Shown here: positions 1-42,950 of the stretch, piece after piece
Layout of the letters: the number at the start of each line of letters is the position of its first letter
Numbering within the stretch: position 1 is the stretch's first letter
Assembly: GCA_009760855.2 (NCBI GenBank)
Contig: WPIO01000007.1
Coordinates: forward strand, 5,431,501 to 5,495,500
Length of the DNA: 64,000 bases
From: Cristatella mucedo
Lineage: Eukaryota > Bryozoa > Phylactolaemata > Cristatellidae
Direction of reading: 5' to 3'
The notes under the pieces: model-generated
Told to the model about the DNA's origin: nothing
The model's database searches: none
The model's input: the letters and a program-made list of their open reading frames with translations, nothing else
Program-made: the position numbers and the translations under genes

Positions 1-1600
1 TTCATTATAATGCACCTTTATCAGTCAGCAGGAAGACAGTATTTGATTAGCAGCATGCCCTGATTACAGTTGAACTGTTGCTCTCGATGAGACAAAAGCA
101 GACCAAAAATTGACCGTAAGCAGCACCTCTGGACCTGAATCCAATGTTATGTTGTGGACAACGCTGCTGGAATTATTCTGCAGCCCCGATAGTATGACTG
201 CACTGCAAGTCATCATGTTTTGGTGCTGTTAGGAATGTGCTCATATCACTGAGGCAGGAAGTAAGTCGTGGCCCTTGGTTATTGACCACCTCCTGCCTTG
301 GCCATGGTGCCTTGTTCTCATCGGAAGATGTAGTGTATTCGCTGTTGAACAGTTGTTATCACTAATAGAGTTAGCATACAGGCTCCAAGTGGTCTTAATG
401 GACAAGCATCAGAGAGAGGACAGCAGGTAGTCTGTTCGTGGGTGTGTGAATTGGACGCGACTCGCTCTGTGTGGAGAACCTAGGCCATGTTGCTGTGAAA
501 GTGTAGCAGTCATCTATCTACAGGTATAACTTATGCAAGTCTTTCTCTATTGATGTGCATATTGGCCCTATTGATGTGCATATTAGCCCAAGCGTGGTTT
601 AGGCCCCCCCCCCCCCCCCCCCCCCGCCATTCATATGGGGGGTGGAAATGTTGTAATGTGGTCCAGCACGGGTCTGCTCATAGAGTAGACTGTAAAGTTA
701 GCAAATCCAAAACGAACGACTCGAAAGCAAGCTAAATATCTATATTACCACATAGAATATGTATATCATACGGTACTTATTCTCAGTGCTGGTCAACAGA
801 GGCTCGTGCATTGAGACCGAAGCTTGGAGTGTTGACGGCTAGCGGGTGTAGTTAGACCATTATAGGCAGTCGGTTCTAGGGTCAGAGGGTGCCGTACTAT
901 GTATGATCCTAGTGCCAACAGTCATCACAGAATGAGTAGAACCTTCTCGATTGCAATGGTCAGATCCAATAAGATATTCGAATCTCCTTAACGATGGCCG
1001 ACTTGAGATCTTCGTAGCCATAGTAGGATAGTTTAAAGCAGCTTGCAAGGGCTTCGGCTTGCTCAACCAACTGAGCAGCGATTCTCGGCTTGAGATCGAT
1101 TACTGGGCTTGATGGAGTACTGGCACAGGCTCAACGAAACTAAGCCGCAGTAGCCTAGCGGAGGTGGCCTTCTTGCTGGGATTCTCTCTCGGAAGCTAGC
1201 TTTGCTCAAAGTTATTTGCTAACTGCATCCAGTACTATTCCTTAAAATAGTAAGGCATGTAAATGTTTAAATTATCGCAATTGTGCAAAGTTTTAACGAC
1301 ACAAGACAGCTGTAGCTGAGCAACTCGAGTAGGTCGCATTGTATTCTTGCCAAGCTTGGTCTGGGGGCCATGCTTCTTGGGCTCTTACTAGCAAATGGTA
1401 ATATTAGTGAAGTGAATGGAAATATTAGTGAAGTGAAATCCATTGCCACGTGAAAGCTTTGTCATGCATTACAAGACTTGCCCTTCGCTTATGCAATGTA
1501 GCTGGGTCTTCTTCCTAGGGTGTGATGCTGGTGTAGAGGTCCGAACCAGGAGCCTGTAGCATCGGCATGCCATAAGCTGAGTGTAAAAGCTCACTTGGGT
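1..1600. other. Intergenic DNA without recognised genes; poly-C tract
   Basis: No open frame here resembles a known protein. The only clear structure is an uninterrupted 22-base C run at 604-625. This is downstream of the GH1 gene end and may be ordinary decayed repeat DNA. Confidence 0.5.
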
Positions 1601-2120
1601 GAATAGTCCTAAGCAGACAAAGCTCGGCACAAAGGCTCTTTTGCTGCAAAGAAAGCGTGATCGAGTGGTTAGTTACAGCATACTCAATGACAACAGCAGA
1701 ACAAGGTTAGATTTACATGCACATGGTCAGAATGAAAATATGGTTAGCTGCAGCATAAAGTGTCAGCAGGCATATAAGCTCACAAAGGACGAACCATGCG
1801 GATCTAGTAAAAGCTTTGATAAGTAGATGCGTTTTTAGCTTCATTTTTAATGTGGTAAAGTCAGGGGATATCGTGACGCCAGTCGGAAGTGAGTTCCAGG
1901 TTTTAGAAGCATGCGAACTAAAGGCAGCGTCTCCAAAGGATTTGAAGTTCGTATATTTGAAGAGATTTTGGTATACGATTAGATTCCGAAAAGGTGGGGG
2001 TACGATGCTTAGCCTGGTAGGGGAGTAGATTTGATAAGTAGGCTGGAGCCAAATAATGAAGGAACCTAAAAATGAGCGACAAAACCTTGAAGTCGATGAT
2101 TTGCACAAGACTTGCTCGGC
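1600..2120 (-). mobile_element. LINE-A 3' fragment (L2/CR1-like)
   Basis: Reading the minus strand gives the C-terminal end of a LINE ORF2: a region like 'LGSFIIWLQPTYQ', then ASKTWNSLPTGVTISPDFTT and LKMKLKTHLL. The 'WNSLP' block is typical of L2/CR1-group elements. The 3' UTR that follows contains the family words found in the other A copies (GTGACATGCAC-like, TGTCAGCA-like). 5'-truncated and decayed. Confidence 0.75.
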
Positions 2121-2123
2121 TGA

Positions 2124-2285
2124 TAAAATAAATACCAGCTGATTCATCTGCCTTACGGCCATCACCACCGCTTGCAGCTGCAATGAAGGATCGCCCACTG
2201 CCGGATTCGAACCCTCGACTTTGGGACCGAGGAAGTGAAAAGCAACCGCCTTACCCAGTGAGCCATCGCTGCTCACCTCGTGCAG
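2124..2285 (-). mobile_element. SINE-1, tRNA-derived
   Basis: On the minus strand: an A-box-like GGCTCACTGGGTAAGGCGG, then a B-box GGGTTCGAATCC, then the family body (GCAAGCGGTGGTGATGGCCG) and an ATCAGCTGGTATTT tail. It is the reverse complement of the copies at 2990 and 14092. It abuts the LINE-A fragment. Confidence 0.8.
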
Positions 2286-2989
2286 TGAGCACGAGGATGC
2301 AGCAGTTGTGGTTGGATCGCGAGAATGGCTTAGCTCCCGCTCTGTGAGACTTGCTCGTTCAGTTGCTCTTGGTAATACCTCCAAGTGTTTGGGGTTTTCT
2401 AAAAGTATGTACTCTTCCTCAGACTGGTCGTTAATGACCCTTATAAAGAATGCTGGGAGATGAGGCAGCCGCGAATTTCTTCGGCTGATGGGTGCGCCTT
2501 TATCGCTAGTGTCTCTATATCCAGTGCCAGCTGGCGCAATGTCTTGTCCTTTCACCTAGCCCTTCTGAATAGCTCTCATCTACATTGATTCGCGTTGGTT
2601 TCCCGCCCCAAAGTGGGCTTTCAGCACATAAGGGGGAATGTCAAGAAAATACTTGGAAAATCTGTCCAACAATCAACTATGTGTTTATGGTACCTTTTGA
2701 AAGACAAATATGTTGGAACTGAGATCGGAAGTTCTGACGACTTCCACCTAAAAGAAAACTGGTTATGCAAACCACGTCTAACCCGAATGTAAACTGGAAG
2801 CAACAAATCTACGAATAAAAAATTACCGATCTCTGTATCATATGCGACTTGTATACCAACTTGTCGAATCTTGGTAGATCGTGTTGTGTGAGCCTGTTGC
2901 TTCTCGGCCACTAATGTATGCCCCACCTGCAGCAGGTGGTTGAGCAACTGACTCAGTGCAGCCTTTGATGTAAGCATGTGGCCCGCCAC

Positions 2990-3178
2990 AGTGGCTCACC
3001 ACATATGCACTCCCTTATCTAGGTAAGGCGGTTGCTTTCACGATCTCGGTCCCGAGGTCGTGGGTTCGATTCCTGCAGTGGGCGAGTCTTTATCGCCACT
3101 GCAAGCGGTGGTGATAGCCGTAAAGGCTCTTCTGTCGCTATACAAAAAGAGGCTGTTTAATCAGCTAAGATTTATTTA
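2990..3178 (+). mobile_element. SINE-1, tRNA-derived
   Basis: A-box region GTAAGGCGGTTGCTTTCACG, B-box GGGTTCGATTCC, the body with GCAAGCGGTGGTGATAGCCG and the tail CAAAAAGAGGCTGTTTAATC. A short insertion lies between TGGCTCACC and TAGGTAAGG. Pol III-type internal promoter; not a functional tRNA gene because it does not fold past the head. Confidence 0.85.
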
Positions 3179-3330
3179 TTTATTTATCTATGGTGAGTCA
3201 GCCCCTAGCTCGTATATGTACCCGCAGGGGGAATAACGATTTGAGTCTCGTTCAGCGCCCACGTTCGCCCGCTCGTGTCTCCGTGAGACTCCACTAGCGC
3301 TGCTGCAGTCGGAGACAGTAACGTTAACAA
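3179..3330 (+). mobile_element. LTR-like fragment
   Basis: After a (TTTA)n stretch, a segment with GAGTCTCGTT, then CACGTTCGCCCGCT, then TCTCCGTGAGACTCC resembles 41905-42020, which has AATAAAGCAGAGTCTCGTT followed by the same words. The polyA-signal-then-GAGTCTCG pattern looks like an R region of an LTR. No coding part is attached. Confidence 0.35.
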
Positions 3331-4320
3331 TCGCTATATATGCTTGAAGCTTGTTGATGTACATATGTGTGACTTTTAAACAGCTTCATTTCCAGGGTTG
3401 GTTGGTGCCTTGTAAATTCCATAACTCAGCTAATATTTCACGTATTGGGGTGAAATTTGAAATGCGAGTTCATCTCTGCTTGTTTGACATGAGTCTGGAA
3501 TATTTTTGATTTCGGTTTGATACATTTGGTTCTAAATGTCCACGATTACGGAAAAGAAAGCTCCGGGACGTTTGATGACGTATACAGCCAAATTTATCCA
3601 ATCGAAATCAAATATATTTCAAGCGCCGGCTCAAAGGGTGCAATTCTGCTTCTTCCTCTACCGAAACGGTCCTCCAAAACAGATCAGCGTTGCCTGGTAC
3701 CGAGTCTCCCGTTAGTTTCGACCGCTTGCCAACGTCAGTTAACTTACTAGTTTGGCCGCGTGTCGCCCTGCCGGTTGTTATCACGCGGTCAGCCAGTGCA
3801 AACGACAAAGCAAGAGCAAAGCAAGAGCACGAAATGCAAATGTATTCCCCTAACTTCAGACACCGATAGCGTGACACTGCAACCCTCACGAATTCGGGTA
3901 GCGACGCAACGCACGCTATGCGCAAAGACGTGAAGCTAGCAATGCGCCGACTGTAACAACGCAGCGCTAAATATTCTGCACGCAGCGTTAACGCAACGCC
4001 TTATTAAGAAAAGCACAGCAGTAGCCTATATATTACTGCTGATACTACAGGTGACTTCCAGCCGACTCGCTTACAGGCTTACAGCAGCTCGAATGCTAGG
4101 ACTCGCTGAGCAGCAGACAGCTGCTCCCCGAGAGCTACTGTGGCCCGGCACATGCCTTTTCTAGTAGCCAAGTCATTTTTCAGACAATAATTGCTTTCGT
4201 ACATAAATAAAGTCTACATCGTGCTGCTCAAAAGTCTTTGGGCTTATCGCGGCGATTTCATAAGCGTTCAATTCAGCGGCCAGCTCATTGTTCGTAATCC
4301 AGGTTCAGCTGTCAAGCCCA
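3331..4320. other. No gene recognised
   Basis: Open frames here are short and show no family motif. I see no clear repeat except scattered CG-rich stretches. Confidence 0.4.
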
Positions 4321-4324
4321 TCGT

Positions 4325-4396
4325 CCGTAAAGCGCTCAGAAAGAGATTGCGTTCTCTGAGGGCGCTTTATCGAGTGCATTATTATTATTATAATTA
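4325..4396 (+). mobile_element. LINE-A 3' terminal hairpin and tail only
   Basis: Contains CAGAAAGAGATTGCGTTCTC, TGAGGGCGCTTTATCGAGTG and an ATTATTATTATTATAATTA tail, the conserved end of LINE-A or of the SINE that shares its tail. Extremely 5'-truncated. Confidence 0.75.
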
Positions 4397-5565
4397 CGGG
4401 GCATTGCAACGGTGGAGCGAGCTAGAGAAGCCAAATTATGGCGATCAGCTATTATTTGTGAGTATAGCGACGTAATGCGACGGTTTACCGACGAGGCAGT
4501 ATAAAAACCCGGCGCCCAGAGATTGGGGAAGTTTAAGACTGGAGGTATTGGCATTGGAGCTGACGTGATCTATAGGCCACCTTGTCATTGGAATACATCC
4601 GTAACCGTCCGCTGTGTTAAATCAAATTGTCTGCATTGTGGATACGGACTTGATATGTTGAGGTACGAGCGCTCGTCGTCACCTCCGTGTTTGTGATACT
4701 GTCGACATGCCCGCGTGCATTGGTGCAACACATACAAGTAACTAGCCGTGCTACAAGGTTCAGGCGTCGCTTGTGTTCGTAGCGCGTCGGCTGAGACCAG
4801 CACCGCTACGAGGGCTGTGTTTGCGGCCTAATCATGACCGGACGTGGAAGCCGCGCACTTCGTTCGTAACCGCACTACACATTCACGCGAAATCTACGAG
4901 TAGGGGAATCGCAGCAATCTGTAAGCCATCACACATGAAAGAGCTACTTATGGCCATAAGCAATAGCGATAATCTTTCAATCGAGCCGACATTACGCAAC
5001 TGGAGAACCACAACCCATGCAGGTGTCAGTACCGGGGAGTGAGTACTTAACTAACTCGAAGCTTTCGTCTCAAGTTTTCAGGCGTGTCGCACGCTGCTTG
5101 CCTGACTCGCTGCGGCGTCTCCTACCCGAATGCAAAAGCCACCAGCTTTAGCTCTTGTTTCTAGTGCAACACTAGCGTAGTAAAACGCAAGCGTATTTTC
5201 GATGGCTCTCTAAATCGTCGAGCTATGCCTCCCGTAGAGCATAGGAAATGGTGCTTCACGGCTACGCCTTTACAGCAGACAGGCTTTTTGCGTTTCTAAG
5301 ACCTAACGCTTTGGGTCGGCAATGGACGAGCGCCTTCTTGATATACGTGTCGCGCCGTACGTTTCTGTGTTGCCGAGCCAGTCTGAAGATGCGTCCTGGC
5401 GGATTGCTCACTCCTTCGAGCTCTACCGGAAAAGTGAATTAACTAGGTCTTGGAGGGCTAAAGAGCCCTCTTCTCGGTGCGCCGGGAGCTCTCTCCAGAC
5501 GGAGTCGACGAAGTTTTCTGTAAGGCGGCACCCGCTAAACCACTGAGAGCAGCGACACCTGAGGA
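4397..5565. other. No gene recognised
   Basis: Several short open frames on both strands, none with a recognisable motif. The sequence is of moderate GC and may be old repeat or intergenic DNA. Confidence 0.4.
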
Positions 5566-5567
5566 TG

Positions 5568-5730
5568 CAGATGTTATAATAATATAACACAATTCATTTG
5601 TATAGCGTCCCAAGAGAACTTCATCTTTATTCAGGCGCTTCACATATGCCTCGGGACTCGAGCCCACGACCGCAGCCAGACTTTGGTCCCCGGGGCGAGT
5701 ACCTTAAGCACCATTGGCGCACCGATTGGC
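5568..5730 (-). mobile_element. SINE-2: tRNA-like head fused to LINE-A tail
   Basis: On the minus strand a tRNA-like head (AATGGTGCTTAAGGTACTCG, B-box GGGCTCGAGTCCC) runs straight into CATATGTGAAGCGCCTGAAT, the AAGTTCTCTTGGGACGCTAT hairpin and a TTATATTATTAT tail. The tail is the 3' end of LINE-A, the arrangement expected of a SINE mobilised by a partner LINE. Other copies: 46505-46640 (minus) and 18793-18915 (plus). Confidence 0.65.
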
Positions 5731-6150
5731 CAATAAAATAAAATAATATATACAAATTATTTTTTATTTAAAAAAAATATAAATAGCCGCCAAACTCTTT
5801 AGAGAGAAGACAGAGGCTTCGCGGTGGCTCCGCTCAGACGTACAGACTCGAACGTTCGTTGCTCAAAACGGAGTGAAAACACTTATCTTTTAAGGGGAAA
5901 AGATGTGCTGCTGGTCGGCGCATCCTTGGACGCATTGAGCGTGTAATGCCTGGGGGGGGGGGGGAGGAGCATGCTTGACGACGCTTACCCGTGCTGCGGT
6001 GTGTCTCCGTCGGGGGAGGAGGGGGAGAGGCGACCGCCGGCTGGCTCGAGAAAGACGCTCAAACGCCTCTCTTCTTGAGTGCTCTAATTCCACGTTGATT
6101 CCGCGGGGATACTACCGCACGCGCACCGAAAGCTACTCGGTCGTTGGGTG
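5731..6150. other. No gene; AT-rich then G-rich low complexity
   Basis: An AT-rich stretch (5740-5790) is followed by a 14-base G run at 5950-5963 and G-rich DNA. Nothing coding is supported. Confidence 0.4.
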
Positions 6151-6203
6151 TATGTATGTATGTATGTATGTATGTATGTATGAATGTATGTATGTATGTA
6201 TCT
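6150..6203. repeat. (TGTA)n microsatellite at LINE-B tail
   Basis: About 12 TGTA units run directly into ATCTCCCTCAGTAACTCCAC, the 3' end of the LINE-B copy. It is probably an expansion of the element's own ATACAT-type tail. Confidence 0.85.
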
Positions 6204-7915
6204 CCCTCAGTAACTCCACAAAGTCATAAAGACCATGTGGGTGTTACGCAGGAGAGTTTTGTATAGCGCATTCACAGCCTAAGCGGCTTTCGGTACGCAT
6301 TCGGTACCCAACAGACTTCGTCTCACGCAACAAAGAGAAAGTGGGAAGCATAGCAGAGTCAGGAGAGCAGTTGAGGTAGTGAGTAGCATAGAAGTAGCAG
6401 CTCAGGACCGCTGAAAAAGATGTGCCATAGTCGGTAGCTGGAGAGTAGATGTCGTTGCGTAAGAATTGTGGAAGCGAGTTCCACAGTCTAGGACCTGCAG
6501 AGCTAAAGCTTCTGTCGCCAACTGTCTTTAAGCGGAGGAATGGGACAGCTAGTTTATTGTTCACACAGGACCTTAGGGCGAGAACAGGCTGAAACTGATG
6601 CAGCAGTTCAGCTAGGTATGAAGGAGCCAAGCCGTGGCGGGCCTTGTGGGTCAGCGTAAGAACTTTGCTCTGTATCCTTTGCTCAACCGGCAACCATCCT
6701 TGGTCTTCCAGCAAAGGGGACACGTGCTCAAACCGCTGGGGCTTGAAGACCAGCCTTGCAGCCATATTCATAGTCCGCTGTAGTGGCATAATAGCTTTCT
6801 TTGGCAGCCCAGCCAAAAGGGAATTACAATAATCAAGCCGAGACAGAACTAAAGAGCTAGTTAAATTTTTTACAAGCCACTGTGGGAGACAGCTCCTAAT
6901 CTTGGATAGGGATCGGATGTGATGGCTAGCTGTAGAGGCAGTCTTCTGAATGAAGCTTTTGAAATTGAGGCAGCTGTCGAACACGACACCTAGATTACGA
7001 GCACGTGGTGAAGGTCGCACAATAGCATCACCTATTAGAAGAGCAAAGCCTTTTAATCCAGCCACACGCTTAGGGTGTCCTATGAGCAGCAGTTCGGTTT
7101 TATCGTCATTTAATTTCAGGGTGTTTTCCGACATCCAAGATCGAATGTCGGCAAGGCAAGCATTCAGTTTTCTCAGTTGCTGCAGCAGATTCCAACGGTT
7201 TAAATGACAAATACAACTGAGTATCGTCAGCATAGAAGTGATATCCTATTCCATGGGCCTTAATCACTTTTCCCAGAGGTTGCGTATAAATGGAGAACAG
7301 CAAGGGACCAAGTACAGACCCTTGAGGAACTCCACAGGTGACCCTTCTCATGTCTGAGACCTGGCCCCCACACGACACGGATTGAACACGATCAGACAAG
7401 TATGATTTAAACCACGCCAGTGCTTCGCCTGCCAGGCCAATCGTTATTCTCAATCGTTCAAGCAGAACTTCGTGATCAATGGTGTCGAAGGCAGCAGACA
7501 GATCTAACAGAGCTAGGGCAGTGACATTCCCGTCGTCGTTGCCACGTAGAATGTCATTGTTAACACGGAGGAGAGCAGTTTCAGTAGAGTGCTGCCTCTT
7601 GAAACCTGATTGAAATGTTTCTGACATTCCATTATTTTCAATATGTTCAACTAGCTGCTTAGCAACAATTTTTTCAAGAATCTTTGATAAGAACGGAAGA
7701 AGGGAAACTGGACGATAGTTTGCTAGGACCTCTGTGTCTAATCCAGGCTTTTAAAGAATAGGTCTAACGATTGCCGATTTGAAGGACTTGGGGACGACCC
7801 CTTTTCCCAAAGAAGCATTAAAAATCTTGGTTATGGCAGGGCTAAGTTGGTCTGCCAGTGAAGACCACCTTAACATCCAGTCTTTAGTCTTTGCGCCTTT
7901 GTGGAGCTAAAAAAC
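6195..7915 (-). mobile_element. LINE-B, 5'-truncated, relatively young copy (L2/CR1-like)
   Basis: On the minus strand a reverse transcriptase: [20 protein letters not shown] (fingers), LLDLSAAFDTIDHEVL (palm A), CGVPQGSVLGPLLFSIY (block B), [14 protein letters not shown] with the catalytic YADD, then [31 protein letters not shown] and NSLPQF. A frameshift lies near 7180-7230, between the YADD part and the C-terminal part, so the copy is dead. The endonuclease is missing. Sequence is closely matched by the copy at 55995-56972. Confidence 0.92.
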
Positions 7916-8430
7916 AGAGATGCTTTACGTCGCTATCCGGTTGCGGAATATTCGTTTGCTGATTTTCTTTAAAATTTACGCTTGAAAAATCAACTCTGCA
8001 GGTTATCAAAGATTGATGACCTCATGGTAGCAACTGAGGGAGTCGCTTAAGTATGTTAAGATTCAGCTACACTTTTTCCGCTTACTGTAGCGCAGGTCGG
8101 CAGTGAGGCCAAAGGACTAATACCTGTTGAATGTTAGCCTCCAGTCCCCCGCCAAAAGCGGGGGGGGGGGAGGCGCAACCAGAGCGAAGGAGAGCGTCGC
8201 TCGAGGCCCCGAGTCAGGGGGTGCTACGTGCCCTCGGTGCTACGTGCCCTCGGTTCAGGGCGTTTCACCCAGTGAGAGCCAAGGCACTTCCACATCTTTC
8301 GTGAACAGCTGCAGTGCGGCAAGCATTCGGCGTTCGTGTTTCGGCGTAGACGGTTTCAAATGCACACTCGTTATCCATATGGAGTCGGCGATAATAATAA
8401 TTAGTTCCAGCCTGGTTTTTAAACTAATCA
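7916..8430. other. No gene; G-rich low complexity
   Basis: Holds a G run at 8161-8170 and a 17-bp duplication (GTGCTACGTGCCCTCG twice near 8219-8253). No recognised protein. Confidence 0.4.
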
Positions 8431-9540
8431 GTCCACAGAGTCAGCATTGCATCGAGTGTATAACGAGCTTCTCAGGAATGAAGACATAGTTAAAGTATCG
8501 CTGCCTGTTTCACTCGATCTTACGACAGCGTTTGGGCAAACCAAGCGTGATTCAGCAATTGGAAACCTAATGCTCAAAATTGGCTCCACCAGGGTATGTG
8601 CTGTTGAATCTGCACAAAATCTATGTGTCGAGTTCCAAAGGGAACTTTCGCTAGACAACCACATCAGCTCCAAATTCAAGTCTGCCTACTTTTAGCTACA
8701 GAAAATTGCTAAAATTCGGACTTTTTTAAATAAGGATACCACATCTAAGTTGGTCCATGCATTTCTGACATGCCTTCTCGACTTCTATAACTCACTGCTT
8801 GCCGGTCTACCCGCCTATGCAATGAGGCGCTTACAGCAACTGCAAAACTCAGCAGCTAGGCTTGTCTGTCGTGAGCGGCGCAGTTGCCACATCGCGCCAC
8901 TTCTCGCCGACCTGCACTGGCTAGCAGTAAAGCAACGGATCGACTTCAAGGATTCGTCGCTCACTTTCAGGCACCTTCATTCTCTGGATTCTGCCTACCT
9001 ATCGGAACTACTCCCCACCAGGCCGTGCATAGTACCAACCAATTTTCTAACTGAATCCGTTTAGCAGCAACTCATACGAACCTCAATTCCTTTAGAGACC
9101 GTGCTTTTAGTGCAGCAAATGAAAGCGCTTAGAAAGAGATTGAGTTCTCTGAGGGCGCTTTATCAAGTGCATTGTTATTATTATTATATTACATGAGTTC
9201 CTAAAGCCTGGAACTCACTCCCGACTGACGTCGCGACATCACCTGACTCACCAAAATTATAAAAGAAGCTAAAATTGTATCTGTTTCTCACAGTATTTGG
9301 TGGATCCTCTCGATTTGTCTTTCGTGTGCATATGCGTGCTGTCACTGTGCATGCTTTTAATAACCATATTTGCACGTTGACAATGTGCATGTCACATCTA
9401 ACCGTACTATACTTGTTGACATGTTGATGTAACCGTCAAACATCTGACCGTGCTTCTCTTACAGCATATGTAAAGTGCCTAGGAAGGGAGAGATTAAAGT
9501 CTCCGAGGGTACTATACAAATGCATTATTCATATTATCAT
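8430..9540 (+). mobile_element. LINE-A copy, decayed, with nested tail insertion
   Basis: Plus strand: STRVCAVESAQNLCVEFQRE, LSLDNHISSKFKSAYF, then LLDFYNSLLAGLPAYAMRRL and QQLQNSAARLVCRERRSCHI of the RT C-terminal region. The frame breaks at 9061 and the reading resumes after a foreign 66-bp piece with AWNSLPTDVATSPDS-like sequence (from 9190). The 3' hairpin is at 9478-9540, degenerate. Confidence 0.8.
9121..9188 (+). mobile_element. Very short LINE-A/SINE-2 tail nested inside a LINE-A copy
   Basis: GCGCTTAGAAAGAGATTGAG, then TTCTCTGAGGGCGCTTTATC and AAGTGCATTGTTATTATTAT interrupt the LINE-A ORF between LVQQM and the AWNSLP block. Only the last ~66 bp of an element were inserted. Confidence 0.7.
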
Positions 9541-9848
9541 TATTATAGCCTTTAAAGCGAGAACGTTCCCCTATGTCAAACCCGGGCGGAAGGTTAGGAT
9601 TTTCAGTTTGTGAATCTCAAGTTGATTTTATCCTCCTTCAACTTGAGAAGGTTTGCTGCCATCACAGAGCGAATCTTTGCTCTACACCGAGCTAGGAGAT
9701 GTTGAGAGAGTTCGACGTACTAGAAGGCAGAGAGTAATTAAAGCAAAAAAGTCCAGCGGCATAGAAATTACAACCTAGATTAGTCTTTGCGATTACAACG
9801 GCAAGCGGAGGAGTGTACGTTTCGAAAAGAAGTAGACCAACGAATGAT

Positions 9849-9853
9849 CTCCC

Positions 9854-9937
<84 letters not shown>
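9849..9937. repeat. (CT)n microsatellite
   Basis: About 40 CT units with two small interruptions. The open frames of Ser-Leu or Arg-Glu dipeptides over it are artefacts. Confidence 0.97.
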
Positions 9938-9940
<3 letters not shown>

Positions 9941-10208
9941 CTCTCTTGGCCGTCTCGCCTGTCTTTTTCCTGCATACATCCACGAAGTTGTACGCGTGCT
10001 ATGTAAGAAAACAGAAGAATCCAGCCATGAATTGTAATCATCCACTAGAGCCCCTAATGATGCAAGTGCCGCGAACGATGGTTTCTGCAAAATAGGCAAG
10101 ACGGATTACTTCAGGCTACGAACTATTTCTAACGTTTTGCTGGTATCAGCGACGCTTCGGAAAGGCTTCCGCGGGATCCGCCGCTGAGATACACTGCTGC
10201 TACGACAA

Positions 10209-10214
10209 TTTATT
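10209..10214 (-). promoter_or_regulatory. Polyadenylation signal AATAAA of the GH1 gene
   Basis: On the minus strand AATAAA occurs about 30 nt after the exon 8 stop codon. This is the canonical metazoan signal at a very short but workable distance, so the 3' UTR is probably under 70 nt. Confidence 0.6.
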
Positions 10215-10244
10215 TGTCCATTATACCTAGCGTACAATTGCAGC

Positions 10245-42745
<32,501 letters not shown>

Positions 42746-42950
42746 CGACTTGCACGGCGGCGGCGATAGCCCTCTCGCGCCGAGCTCAGAATAAGCAGCG
42801 GTCGGTGGGGCCGAAAGCAGTCCGATGAGTGGCAAGTCACGTGGTGTTAGCTCTTCGCTGGTTCGTAGGTCGCGACGCCGATGCGGGACAGCAGCAGCGG
42901 GCTTCGTCAGCCGCGCGAAGTTCTCGCCGCAGCTCTCGTTGCAGCGAAGG

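Noticed and set aside
2621-2989. 122-codon minus-strand frame as part of a retroelement or a small gene
   Set aside because: I could not match any conserved motif; it may be chance or a very decayed element.
2990-3178. A true tRNA gene
   Set aside because: A and B boxes are present, but the sequence does not continue as a tRNA acceptor stem and the same unit is dispersed with a shared body; it is a SINE.
9692-10099. Arg-Glu and Ser-Leu dipeptide proteins
   Set aside because: Produced by the (CT)n/(GA)n microsatellite.
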